Shown here piece after piece: positions 32,749 through 40,516 of a DNA stretch of 64,000 bases. Within the stretch, counting starts at the first letter, position 1; every line of letters starts with the position of its first letter. Below the pieces are notes generated by a model. That model was not told the origin of the DNA and ran no database searches. It saw nothing but the letters and a program-made list of their open reading frames with translations. Origin of the DNA: JBCCGI01 sp039029355 (lineage in GTDB: Bacteria > Planctomycetota > UBA1135 > GCA-002686595); NCBI GenBank assembly GCA_039029355.1, contig JBCCGI010000037.1:1-64000 (forward strand), written 5' to 3'. A program made the position numbers and the translations under genes.

Positions 32749-34515
32749 ATGCAGCATCTGCACGACGCGGTGGCGACGGCGGTGAGGACGGCGCTCGCCG
32801 AGCGCGGTCAGGACATGGAGCGCGAGGCGATCGACGAGCTGCTCGAGTTCCCGCAGAAGCGCGAGCTCGGCGACGTCGCGTTCCCGTGCTTCGCGCTCGC
32901 GAAGGTGCTGCGCCAGGCGCCGCCCAAGATCGCGGCCGAGCTCGCCGCGTCGATCGCGGCCGAAGCCCCCATCGCCCGCGTCGAGGCGGCCGGGCCCTAC
33001 CTCAACTTCTACGCCGACTGCAGCGCGGTGCTCGCGTCGCTGCTCGGGGCGCTCGACGACGGGAGCTTCGACGCCTCCGCGCGCACCGCGGCGCCGCAGA
33101 AGGTGATGATCGAGTTCTCGCAGCCGAACACCCACAAGGTGTTTCACGTCGGCCACCTCCGCAACGTCGCGGTGGGCGATGCGCTGCAGCGGGTGCACCG
33201 CCTGCGCGGGCACGACGTCGTCGCGGCGAACTACTACGGCGACTTCGGCATCGACGTGGCCAAGTGCCTGTGGGGCCTCGAGACGCGCGCGGACCGGACT
33301 CCGCCGGAGACCGACCGCTGCACCTGGCTCGGCAAGATCTACGTCGAGGCCAACGACCGCATCAAGGCGGCCAAGGAGGAGGGCGGCGACGCCCTGCCGA
33401 CGATCATGGCGCGCCTCAAGGAGATCCTCGAGCTCATCAAGGCCGGCGATCCGGAGCTGAGCGAGCGCTACCAGACCACCCGGGACTGGTGCCTGGACGA
33501 GTTCGCCGAGATCTACCGCTGGCTCGACGTGCACTTCGACCGCGACTTCTTCGAGTCCGACCTCGAGGAGCCGGCCCAGGCCATCGTCGACCGCTTCCTG
33601 GAGTCGGGCGTCTTCGTCCCGAGCCAGGGTGCGATCATCTGCGACCTCGAGGAAGAGGGCCTCGGAGCGGCGCTGGTCCGCAAGACCGACGGCACCAGCC
33701 TCTACCTGACCTGGGACCTCTACCTGGCCCAGGTCAAGTTCGAGGAGTACGAGGTCGAGCGCTCGCTCTACGTCGTGGGCACCGAGCAGTCGCACCACTT
33801 CCGCCAGCTGTTCGCGACGCTGGCGCGCATGGGCTACGAGCGCGCCGCGGACTGCCGCCACGTCCCCTACGAGCTCGTCATGCTGCCCGAAGGCAAGATG
33901 TCGAGCCGGGCCGGCAACGTGGTGTACTTCGAGGCCTTGCGCGCCTCGATCACCGCCGCGATCGAGGACAAGATGCGCTCCGGCGACGGGCCCGAGCGCT
34001 CCGGCTGGTCGGAGGAGCACTGGAACGAGACCGTCCACCGCGTGACGCTCGCGTGCCTGCGCTACGGGATGCTCAAGGCGTCGAACACCACGCGCGTGGT
34101 CTTCGACCTCGACGCCTGGACCAGCCCCGAGGGCAACACCGGTGCGTACCTCCTGTACGGACTGGCGCGGGCCTCCAGCATCCTGCGCAAGGCCGATGCG
34201 CCGAAGAGCGCCGACCTGGCGGGCGCCGCCGCGTCGTCCGAGGACTTCGGCGTGGACGCCGAGCGCATGCTGCTCGGGCATCTGATGCTCTACCCCCGCA
34301 CCCTGGCGGCGGTGGAGCGGACCTGCGACCCCTCGCTGCTCGCGACCTACGTCTACGAGGGCGCCAAGCTCTTCAGCCGCTTCTACCACGACTGCCCGGT
34401 GCTCCAGGCGGAGTCCCCGGTGCGGGAAGCCCGCCTCGGCCTGGTCCACGCCGGGCGCGAGATCCTGGGGCGGGGTCTGCAGGCCATCGGCATCGAGCCG
34501 GTGGACGAGATGTAG
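32749..34515 (+). CDS. argS: Arginyl-tRNA synthetase
   Basis: A 588-aa class I synthetase of normal length. The N-terminal additional domain (residues 1-110) is followed by QPNTHKVFHVGHLRN, containing the HIGH-type motif HVGH, and GDFGIDVAK. The KMSKS-type loop reads LPEGKMSSRAGN, as in most ArgRS. The anticodon-binding helical domain starts near 450 (GAYLLYGLARASSILRK) and the protein ends in the usual methionine (VDEM). The ATG lies 2 nt after the ABC-F stop. Confidence 0.95.
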   Translation: MQHLHDAVATAVRTALAERGQDMEREAIDELLEFPQKRELGDVAFPCFALAKVLRQAPPKIAAELAASIAAEAPIARVEAAGPYLNFYADCSAVLASLLGALDDGSFDASARTAAPQKVMIEFSQPNTHKVFHVGHLRNVAVGDALQRVHRLRGHDVVAANYYGDFGIDVAKCLWGLETRADRTPPETDRCTWLGKIYVEANDRIKAAKEEGGDALPTIMARLKEILELIKAGDPELSERYQTTRDWCLDEFAEIYRWLDVHFDRDFFESDLEEPAQAIVDRFLESGVFVPSQGAIICDLEEEGLGAALVRKTDGTSLYLTWDLYLAQVKFEEYEVERSLYVVGTEQSHHFRQLFATLARMGYERAADCRHVPYELVMLPEGKMSSRAGNVVYFEALRASITAAIEDKMRSGDGPERSGWSEEHWNETVHRVTLACLRYGMLKASNTTRVVFDLDAWTSPEGNTGAYLLYGLARASSILRKADAPKSADLAGAAASSEDFGVDAERMLLGHLMLYPRTLAAVERTCDPSLLATYVYEGAKLFSRFYHDCPVLQAESPVREARLGLVHAGREILGRGLQAIGIEPVDEM

Positions 34516-34559
34516 GCCGCGGCGAGGCGCGCGGGGCCGCGGAGGGGGCCGCCAGGCCC

Positions 34560-34587
34560 TTGTACCGACCGCCGCGATCGCTATTAG
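34560..34587 (+). promoter_or_regulatory. Possible sigma-70-type promoter upstream of apt
   Basis: TTGTAC, 16 nt, then TATTAG, followed by an A/T-richer stretch, lies ~150 nt before the apt start in the 224-nt gap after argS. Box matches are only 3/6 and 4/6, so this is a weak suggestion. Confidence 0.3.
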
Positions 34588-34739
34588 TAGTTGGAAGCGA
34601 GACCTCGCGTGCCGCGTGGCGGGTGGGGAATTGCGGGGCGGGCCTCAAGCGGGTCATGCCCTCGGCCGAAACCAGACACGGCGGCCCCCCCCCGGCGCCC
34701 CCCTTTTCGCCGGCGAGGCCCCGCCCCCAGGAGGAGTTC

Positions 34740-35252
34740 GTGATCGAGCGCTACATCCGCGACGTGCCCGACTTTCCGAAGCCGGGGATCCTGTTCAAGG
34801 ACATCACGCCGCTGCTGCAGGACCCCGAGGGCCTCGCGCTGTCCATCGACCTCCTCGAGCAGGCCATCGACCCCGCGTCCTACGACCTGGTCTGCGGGAT
34901 CGAGTCGCGCGGGTTCATCTTCGGCACGGCGCTCGCCAAGCAGGTGGGCAAGGGCTTCATCCCGATCCGCAAGCCGGGCAAGCTGCCGTGGAAGACCGCC
35001 TCGGAGTCCTACGAGCTGGAATACGGCAAGGACACCATCGAGATCCACGTCGACGCGGTGAACGACCAGCAGCGGCGCGTGCTCGTCGTCGACGACCTCC
35101 TGGCCACCGGCGGCACCATGGAGGCCGCGCTGAAGCTGGTCCGCAAGATCGGCGGCGACCCGGTGGCCTGCGCGGTCGTGATCGAGCTCAGCTTCCTTCC
35201 CGGCCGGGAGAAGCTGGGCGACATTCCGGTCCACGCGTTGGTTCAGGTCTGA
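34740..35252 (+). CDS. apt: Adenine phosphoribosyltransferase
   Basis: A 170-aa enzyme that salvages adenine with PRPP to AMP. GTG 34740 is the start: it follows GGAGGAG and gives the normal Apt N-terminus (IERYIRDVPDFPKPGILFKD). VVDDLLATGGTM is the PRPP-binding loop; GIESRGFIFG and RKPGKLPW are family landmarks. The length equals that of typical Apt. The sigma factor gene follows after 96 nt. Confidence 0.93.
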   Translation: MIERYIRDVPDFPKPGILFKDITPLLQDPEGLALSIDLLEQAIDPASYDLVCGIESRGFIFGTALAKQVGKGFIPIRKPGKLPWKTASESYELEYGKDTIEIHVDAVNDQQRRVLVVDDLLATGGTMEAALKLVRKIGGDPVACAVVIELSFLPGREKLGDIPVHALVQV

Positions 35253-35348
35253 TTTGACGCCCAAGTTTTCCCCCCAGATGGCCGACACCCGTAAACCGCC
35301 CTTTGAGGAGACCCCGCACCGGCCCCGCGGGGACAGGCGGTAAAGCCG

Positions 35349-36473
35349 ATGGCGTCGAAGAAAAAGAGCACGGGTAAGGCGGACAAGACGGCGAAGAAGG
35401 CCGCCAAGAAGAGCTCGGCCAAAAAAGCGCCCGCGAAAGCGCCCGCAAAGAAGGCCGCCAAGAAAGCGACCGCGAAGAAGGCCGCCAAGAAGGCGCCGGC
35501 CAAGAAGGTCGCCGCGAAGAAGCCGGCGGCGAAGAAGGCAACGGTGAAGAAGCCCGTCACGAAGGCGCCCGCGAAGACGACGGCCGCAAAGACCACCGCG
35601 GCCAAGCCGGTCGCCAAGAAGGCGCCGGCCAAGAAGGCCGCCAAGAAGACGACCAAGAAGGGGTCGACCGGCGACCCGACGCTCGACGAAGCCCCGACCG
35701 AGGAGCTCTGGACGCTCTACCGTAAGGAGGCCGACGCGGTGAAGGGCGTCGGCTCGCCGCGGCTCGACGAGCTCCGCAACGCGCTGATCGAGCGGCACTA
35801 CCCGCTGGTGCGCTACATCGCCGAGCGCCTGCTGCAGACGCTGCCCAAGTCGATCGAGCTCGACGACCTGATCAGCGCCGGCCTGTTCGGCCTGATGGAC
35901 GCCATCCGAGGCTTCGACGCGAGCCGCGGGATCAAGTTCAAGACCTACTGCTCGACGCGTATCCGCGGCGCGATCCTGGACCAGCTCCGCTCCCAGGACT
36001 GGGTCCCGCGCCTGGTCCGCCTCAAGGCGACCAAGATCGAGCGCGCGCTGCAGAAGCTGACCGCCGAGTTCGGCCGCGAGCCCACCCACGCCGAGCTGGC
36101 GCGCAACCTGGAGATGGAGCACGACACGCTCGTGATGGAGATCCAGGAGGCCCGCGCCAAGACCATGTTCTCCCTCTCGGAGAAGTGGGAGGACGACGAC
36201 GGCTCGGTCGAGAAGGTCGAGGTCCTGGAGGACCGCACCGCGATCGACCCCGTCGGCGAGCTGAACCGCCGCGACCTGATGGGCTTCATCACCCGCTCCC
36301 TGACCCACAAGGAGCGGTTCATCATCGAGCAGTACTATCAGTACGGCCACACGATGCGCGAGATCGGCGAGATGCTGGCCCTCACCGAGAGCCGCGTCTG
36401 CCAGATCCACTCGAACGTGATGGGGCGCCTCAAGAGCCTGCTCGGGCAGCGCGTCAGCCACCTGATCGTCTGA
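35349..36473 (+). CDS. WhiG/FliA-type sigma factor with histone H1-like N-terminal tail
   Basis: A 374-aa protein. Residues 1-~108 consist almost only of Lys, Ala, Pro, Thr and Val in KKAPAKK/KKAAKK pentad-like repeats, as in histone H1-like proteins. From ~115 it is a complete group 3 sigma-70 factor: region 2 (YPLVRYIAERLL, SAGLFGLMDAIRGFD, FKTYCSTRIRGAILDQLR), region 3 (ATKIERALQKLTAEFGREP) and region 4 (LTHKERFIIEQYYQYG, TMREIGEMLALTESRVCQI). This domain set matches FliA/WhiG sigmas controlling motility or development. No flagellar genes are nearby. The DNA of the tail keeps AAG/GCC codons with no change in composition that would suggest an artefact. Confidence 0.9.
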   Translation: MASKKKSTGKADKTAKKAAKKSSAKKAPAKAPAKKAAKKATAKKAAKKAPAKKVAAKKPAAKKATVKKPVTKAPAKTTAAKTTAAKPVAKKAPAKKAAKKTTKKGSTGDPTLDEAPTEELWTLYRKEADAVKGVGSPRLDELRNALIERHYPLVRYIAERLLQTLPKSIELDDLISAGLFGLMDAIRGFDASRGIKFKTYCSTRIRGAILDQLRSQDWVPRLVRLKATKIERALQKLTAEFGREPTHAELARNLEMEHDTLVMEIQEARAKTMFSLSEKWEDDDGSVEKVEVLEDRTAIDPVGELNRRDLMGFITRSLTHKERFIIEQYYQYGHTMREIGEMLALTESRVCQIHSNVMGRLKSLLGQRVSHLIV

Positions 36474-36481
36474 CGACGAGA

Positions 36482-36508
36482 GAGAGGGAGCGCCCCACGC
36501 CCCCTCTC
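36482..36508. terminator. Bidirectional hairpin terminator
   Basis: An 11-bp stem with one A-C mismatch (GAGAGGGAGCG with CGCCCCCTCTC) and a CCCCA loop, between the convergent genes ending at 36473 (+) and 36531 (-). Confidence 0.6.
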
Positions 36509-36530
36509 CGGCCGGTCCCGGGAGCTCCGC

Positions 36531-37319
36531 CTACTCGGGGCGCATGGCGGCCACGGCTTCCTTGGTCGTCACCACGCCGTTCGCCATGAAGTGGAAGTTC
36601 GTCAGGGCGGCCCGATAGCCGTCCCCGAGCTCCTCGGTGATCGCCGCGGCCGTGCCGTCGGAGACGACCGTCACGTCGAAGCCCTGCTCCAGGAGCTCGC
36701 GCAGGTGCGACTCGGTGCACAGGTTGGCCGACATGCCGGCGAGCACGACGCGGTCGATCCCCCGCTTGCGCAGCTGCAGCACGAGGTCGTTCGTCTCCGG
36801 GCCGTACACCTTGTGCGGACTGGTGACGACGGTCGCGCCATCTTCGATGTAGGGCTTGTAGCGCTCGAGCCAATCGGCGCCCGAGCCCTTGAAGCCGTCA
36901 AGCACGAGCGGCCCCGGACGGTCGAACATCCCGATGTCGTGCATCATGGCTTCGAGCGCCCCCTCGAACTTCCAGCCGTGGTCGTGCGGGTAGTAGTAGT
37001 GCGGCGAGACGAACACCGGGATGCCGGCCGCCTTCGCCGTCTTGAAGAGGGTCTCGAGGTTCTCGACGGTGTTGTTCGCGGTGACGCTGTCCCCGACGAC
37101 CCCCCACGTCACCCCGTCGGGGCTGAGGAAGTCGTTCTGAGGGTCGGTGACGACGAGCGCCGTGCGTCCGTCGTCGAAGCGCAGCTCGCTAGCTTGGGTG
37201 GAGGTCTCTTCGGAGGGCGGGGTCACGGGGTCCTTGGAAGAGGCCCCGCCTCCCCCGGTCACCCCAAGGGTGGTCGCGGCGAGCAGGGCGGGAGCGCTGA
37301 TGGCGATGGCGGTCTTCAT
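36531..37319 (-). CDS. Exported isochorismatase-family cysteine hydrolase
   Basis: A 262-aa protein with an N-terminal hydrophobic segment (residues 5-22) followed by a Ser/Thr/Pro-rich linker, so probably exported. The catalytic triad of the family is visible: Asp in LVVTDPQNDF, Lys in SPHKVYGP and Cys in MSANLCTESH, each in its normal context, and a cis-peptide-like VVLAGM strand before the Cys. The family hydrolyses small amides or vinyl ethers (nicotinamide, ureidoacrylate, isochorismate); the substrate is open. It is the last gene of a minus-strand trio with the ECF sigma factor and the DJ-1-like gene. Confidence 0.85.
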   Translation of the reverse strand: MKTAIAISAPALLAATTLGVTGGGGASSKDPVTPPSEETSTQASELRFDDGRTALVVTDPQNDFLSPDGVTWGVVGDSVTANNTVENLETLFKTAKAAGIPVFVSPHYYYPHDHGWKFEGALEAMMHDIGMFDRPGPLVLDGFKGSGADWLERYKPYIEDGATVVTSPHKVYGPETNDLVLQLRKRGIDRVVLAGMSANLCTESHLRELLEQGFDVTVVSDGTAAAITEELGDGYRAALTNFHFMANGVVTTKEAVAAMRPE

Positions 37320-37367
37320 GGTTCTCTCTTGTTCTGGTTCGGGGAAACGCGTCGCGGAACGGGGCCG

Positions 37368-37931
37368 CTACGCGGGGATCGGAAGGCGCGCTCCGCCAAG
37401 GGATGCGCGGAGCGCGGCGAGAGCGCGCGAGTAGCGCTTGCGCACGGCGGCCTCGCTGCGGCCGACGATGCGCGCGATCGAGTCGAAGGAGAGCCCCTCG
37501 AAGCCGCGCAGCTGCACCACGACGCGGCTGACCTCGGGCAGCCCGTCGACGGCGGCGCGCAGGCGCACGAGGATCTCGTCGCGCTCGGACAGAGGCTCGT
37601 CCTCCGCGACCGGCGCGTGGTCGGCGAACCAGCTCGGCTCGACCTGCGAGGCCCGCGAGGTGGCGCGGTACTCACGGGAGCGCCAGTAGTCGCGGAGGCG
37701 GTTCGCGGCGATGCGGAACACCCAGGGGTCGAGGGCACGCGCCGGGTCGTAGGACGGCAGCGCGCGGTGGATGCGCAGGAACACCTCTTGGACGAGGTCC
37801 TCCGCCAGGTGCTCGGCTCCGACCGACCTCCTCACGAAGGCGTAGAGCCGGTCGAAGTAGAGCTCGAAGAAGCGCTCGAGGGCGGCGGGCTCACGGTCGC
37901 GGAGGCGCTGGGCGAAGGCGATGGAAGTCAT
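37368..37931 (-). CDS. ECF-type RNA polymerase sigma factor
   Basis: A 187-aa sigma factor. Region 2 is RFFELYFDRLYAFVRRSVG, EDLVQEVFLRIHRAL, DPWVFRIAANRLRDYWR; region 4 is LPEVSRVVVQLRGFEGLSF, SIARIVGRSEAAVRKRYSRAL. The ~35-residue acidic linker (FADHAPVAEDEPLSERDE) is normal for the class. No anti-sigma gene with a membrane helix is next to it; its immediate partners are the DJ-1-like protein 16 nt upstream and the exported hydrolase 48 nt downstream, so one of these, or the divergent GAF regulator, may link it to a signal. Confidence 0.9.
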   Translation of the reverse strand: MTSIAFAQRLRDREPAALERFFELYFDRLYAFVRRSVGAEHLAEDLVQEVFLRIHRALPSYDPARALDPWVFRIAANRLRDYWRSREYRATSRASQVEPSWFADHAPVAEDEPLSERDEILVRLRAAVDGLPEVSRVVVQLRGFEGLSFDSIARIVGRSEAAVRKRYSRALAALRASLGGARLPIPA

Positions 37932-37947
37932 GGTGGGATCGGTGTGC

Positions 37948-38637
37948 TCAGGAGTCGGCGGACCCGGAGGCGTTCCGCTCGAAGAGGAGGTCGCCGCGGT
38001 GCAGGTCGTAGGCACCCGCGTGCCCCAGCACGCGCGCCACGTCGGCGACGAAGGTCTCGTTGTGGCCGGCGCGGCGCAGAAGGTGCAGACCGAGCTCGAC
38101 CCCCGACGCGATGCCGCCGGCGGTGACGATGCGACCGGCGTCGACCACGCGCGCACGGCGCACGTGGCACCCGGGTGCGAGCTGGACCAGGCGCGCGATC
38201 GGGACGAGCCCGTCCGCGCAGTCCTCGTTGCGGTCCCCCTCCACCCGGCTCGTCGCGGCGCGCCCGTCGAGCAGCCCCATGCGGGCATAGACCCAGGAGC
38301 CGCTGCCGACGCTGGCGAGCAGCGTGGTCTCGGGCAGCGACGCGACGAGCGCATGCAGCTCGCCGTTCTCGGTCTCGCGCTCGGCCCCGGGTCCACCGGG
38401 GACGAGCAGGGCATCCATCTCGGGCCGCTCGGACAGGGTGCGCTTCGGCAGCACCTGGAGCCCGGCCTCGGCCTCGACCGGAAGCGGCGAGGACGCAAGG
38501 AGGAAGACACCGAGGCCCGGATCGCTGCGGCGGGCGACCGCGAAGACGCCGTAGGGCCCCGCGAACTCGAGCGCCTCGACGCCGGGATAGACGTAGATGC
38601 CGAGGCGGAAGCCGGAGGGGTGCGTGGGGTGCGTCAT
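37948..38637 (-). CDS. DJ-1/PfpI-family protein lacking the nucleophilic cysteine
   Basis: A 229-aa cytoplasmic protein with the DJ-1/ThiJ core: GIYVYPGVEALEFAGPYGVF, DALLVPGGPG, and the nucleophile-elbow region LLASVGSGSWVYARMGLLDG. The elbow normally reads VCTG; here Cys is replaced by Gly (VGSG), so the usual glyoxalase or peptidase chemistry cannot occur, although the Glu of the first strand is kept (EALEFAG). The C-terminal part (VDAGRIVTAGGIASGVELGLHLL) is like that of AraC-linked sensors of this family, suggesting ligand binding rather than catalysis. It is the first gene of the minus-strand trio and divergent from the GAF/AAA+ regulator. Confidence 0.85.
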   Translation of the reverse strand: MTHPTHPSGFRLGIYVYPGVEALEFAGPYGVFAVARRSDPGLGVFLLASSPLPVEAEAGLQVLPKRTLSERPEMDALLVPGGPGAERETENGELHALVASLPETTLLASVGSGSWVYARMGLLDGRAATSRVEGDRNEDCADGLVPIARLVQLAPGCHVRRARVVDAGRIVTAGGIASGVELGLHLLRRAGHNETFVADVARVLGHAGAYDLHRGDLLFERNASGSADS

Positions 38638-38768
38638 GGTCGTTCGAGAGGCGGCGCGGGTGGTCCGCTGGGCCCCGGGTTGGCAGCGCCCGTGCCAACG
38701 AGCCGGCGTCCGGCCTTAAGCGGCTGCTGCTTCCTGCCTTAGCGCCGCTAGGCGCCTCCACGGCGACT

Positions 38769-38821
38769 CATGACTTCTCGCTAAAACATGACATCTCGCG
38801 ATCTAGGCAACGAGATCTCGC
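38769..38821. promoter_or_regulatory. Three operator-like direct repeats in divergent promoter region
   Basis: CATGACTTCTCGC (38769-38781) and CATGACATCTCGC (38787-38799) match in 12 of 13 positions at an 18-nt offset. A third copy (38809-38821, AACGAGATCTCGC) matches in 10 of 13 at a 22-nt offset. They sit just before the GTG of the sigma-54-type activator and within the 197-nt gap to the divergent DJ-1-like gene. This fits a cooperative binding site for the activator's Fis-type HTH. Confidence 0.5.
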
Positions 38822-38834
38822 TAGCCTCGAGCGC

Positions 38835-40442
38835 GTGAACGCCCGCGTCCTGCAGGAGATCAGCGTGGCCGTGGCGCAGGAGCACTCCCTGCACGCCGTG
38901 CTGCGGCGCATCGTCGACGACCTCGCCGCGGAGCCGGGCGTCGCGCTGGCTCGCATCTGGCTGCTCGGCCCCGGCGACCTGTGCTCGGACTGCGCGTTGG
39001 AGCGCGACTGCACCAACCGCGAGACCTGCCTGCACCTGGAGGCGAGCGCGGGTCGCTCCACCGCCGACCCCGGGCGGACGTGGAGCCGGACCGACGGGAC
39101 CTTCCGGCGCTTCCCCCTCGGCGTGCGCAAGGTGGGCTCCATCGGGGCCTCCGGAGAGGCCAAAATCCTCCGCGTGCGCGAGGGCGATGGGTGGCTCGCC
39201 GCTCCGAGCTGGGCCGCGAGCGAGGGCATCCGCACCTTCGCCGGCCAGCCGTTGATCTTCCGCGGCGAGACCCTGGGTGTGCTCGGCGTGTTCAGCCGCA
39301 GCGACGTCTCCGACGAGGAGTTCTCGTGGCTGCGCACCTTCGCCGACCACGCCGCGGTCGCCCTCGCGAACGCGCGCGCCTTCGGGCAGATCGAGGAGCT
39401 CCGGCGCCAGCTCGAGCTGGAGCGCGACTACCTGCGCGAGGAGATCAAGGTCGCACAGGCCCCCGGAGGCATCGTCGGGCGGAGCCCCGCGATCCAGAAG
39501 GTGCTCCAGCAGATCGAGGTCGTCGCGCCCACCGAGGCAACCACGCTGATCACCGGCGAGTCGGGCACGGGCAAGGAGCTGGTCGCCGCGGCCATCCACG
39601 AGCGCAGCGAGCGGTCCGGGCGGCCCCTGGTCCGGGTCAACTGCGCCTCGATCCCCCACGAGCTCTTCGAGAGCGAGTTCTTCGGGCACCTCCGGGGCGC
39701 CTTCACCGGCGCGCTGGACGAGCGCGCGGGCCGCTTCCAGATCGCCGACGGCGGCACGCTCTTCCTGGACGAGGTCGGCGAGATCCCGATCGAGCTCCAG
39801 GGCAAGCTCCTCCGGGCCCTCCAGGAGGGGCGCTTCTCGCGGGTCGGTGAGGACGTCGAGCGTTCGGTCGACGTCCGCCTGGTGGCGGCGACCAACCGCG
39901 ACCTCGAAGAGGAGGTGCGCGCCGGCCGCTTCCGGGAGGACCTCTACTACCGCCTCACGGTGTTCCCCATCCGCCTTCCGGCGCTGCGCGAACGCCGGGA
40001 GGACGTCGCGCAGCTCGCGATGCACTTCCTGGGGCTCGCGGCCAAGAGCGGCCGCCTGGCGACCCCGCCGCGGCTCAGGGAGAGCCAGGCCCGCGAGCTG
40101 GAAGGCTACGACTGGCCCGGCAACGTGCGGGAGCTCCAGAACGTCGTCGAGCGAGCGGTCATCGGGGCGCGGAAGGCCGCCGGGCTGGTGTTCGAGGTCC
40201 CGCGGAGCTCGGGCCGGCGCAGAGATCGGCGCGACGGCGCGGGTACGGCTCGCGAGGGGCGCGAGCTGCTGAGGGAGGCGGATCTGCGGAAGCTGGAACG
40301 CGACAACGCGCTGGCGGTGCTGGAGCGCGTGCGCTGGAAGATCTCCGGGCCCGGCGGCGCGGCGGAGTTCCTGGGGGTCAACGCCACGACCCTGACGTCG
40401 CGGCTGAAGGCGATGGGAATCGAGCGGCCGCGGGCCTGGTAG
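38835..40442 (+). CDS. Sigma-54-type activator with Cys-rich GAF domain
   Basis: A 535-aa enhancer-binding protein: GAF sensor (residues ~1-190), short coiled coil, AAA+ domain (~205-440) with GESGTGKE (241-248) and GAFTGA (288-293, the sigma-54 contact loop), and a Fis-type HTH at the C-terminus (GGAAEFLGVNATTLTSRLKAMG). The GAF domain has four cysteines in CX2CX5CX5C (Cys50, 53, 59, 65), a likely metal or Fe-S site. GTG 38835 is the best start: no in-frame ATG occurs nearby, both ATGs upstream are out of frame and terminate within a few codons, and a longer reading would enter the divergent gene. It probably controls the divergent DJ-1/ECF/hydrolase genes. Confidence 0.87.
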   Translation: MNARVLQEISVAVAQEHSLHAVLRRIVDDLAAEPGVALARIWLLGPGDLCSDCALERDCTNRETCLHLEASAGRSTADPGRTWSRTDGTFRRFPLGVRKVGSIGASGEAKILRVREGDGWLAAPSWAASEGIRTFAGQPLIFRGETLGVLGVFSRSDVSDEEFSWLRTFADHAAVALANARAFGQIEELRRQLELERDYLREEIKVAQAPGGIVGRSPAIQKVLQQIEVVAPTEATTLITGESGTGKELVAAAIHERSERSGRPLVRVNCASIPHELFESEFFGHLRGAFTGALDERAGRFQIADGGTLFLDEVGEIPIELQGKLLRALQEGRFSRVGEDVERSVDVRLVAATNRDLEEEVRAGRFREDLYYRLTVFPIRLPALRERREDVAQLAMHFLGLAAKSGRLATPPRLRESQARELEGYDWPGNVRELQNVVERAVIGARKAAGLVFEVPRSSGRRRDRRDGAGTAREGRELLREADLRKLERDNALAVLERVRWKISGPGGAAEFLGVNATTLTSRLKAMGIERPRAW

Positions 40443-40516
40443 CGCGGCAGGCCGGGCATTGGAGGACCCGCCTTCCCCCGCGAGCCCGTACCCTCGGCCT
40501 CCGCCCGCCCCCCCCC

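Noticed and set aside
30839..34449. Long minus-strand frames opposite the ABC-F and argS genes
   Set aside because: Both sense genes have full sets of family motifs; the antisense products have none.
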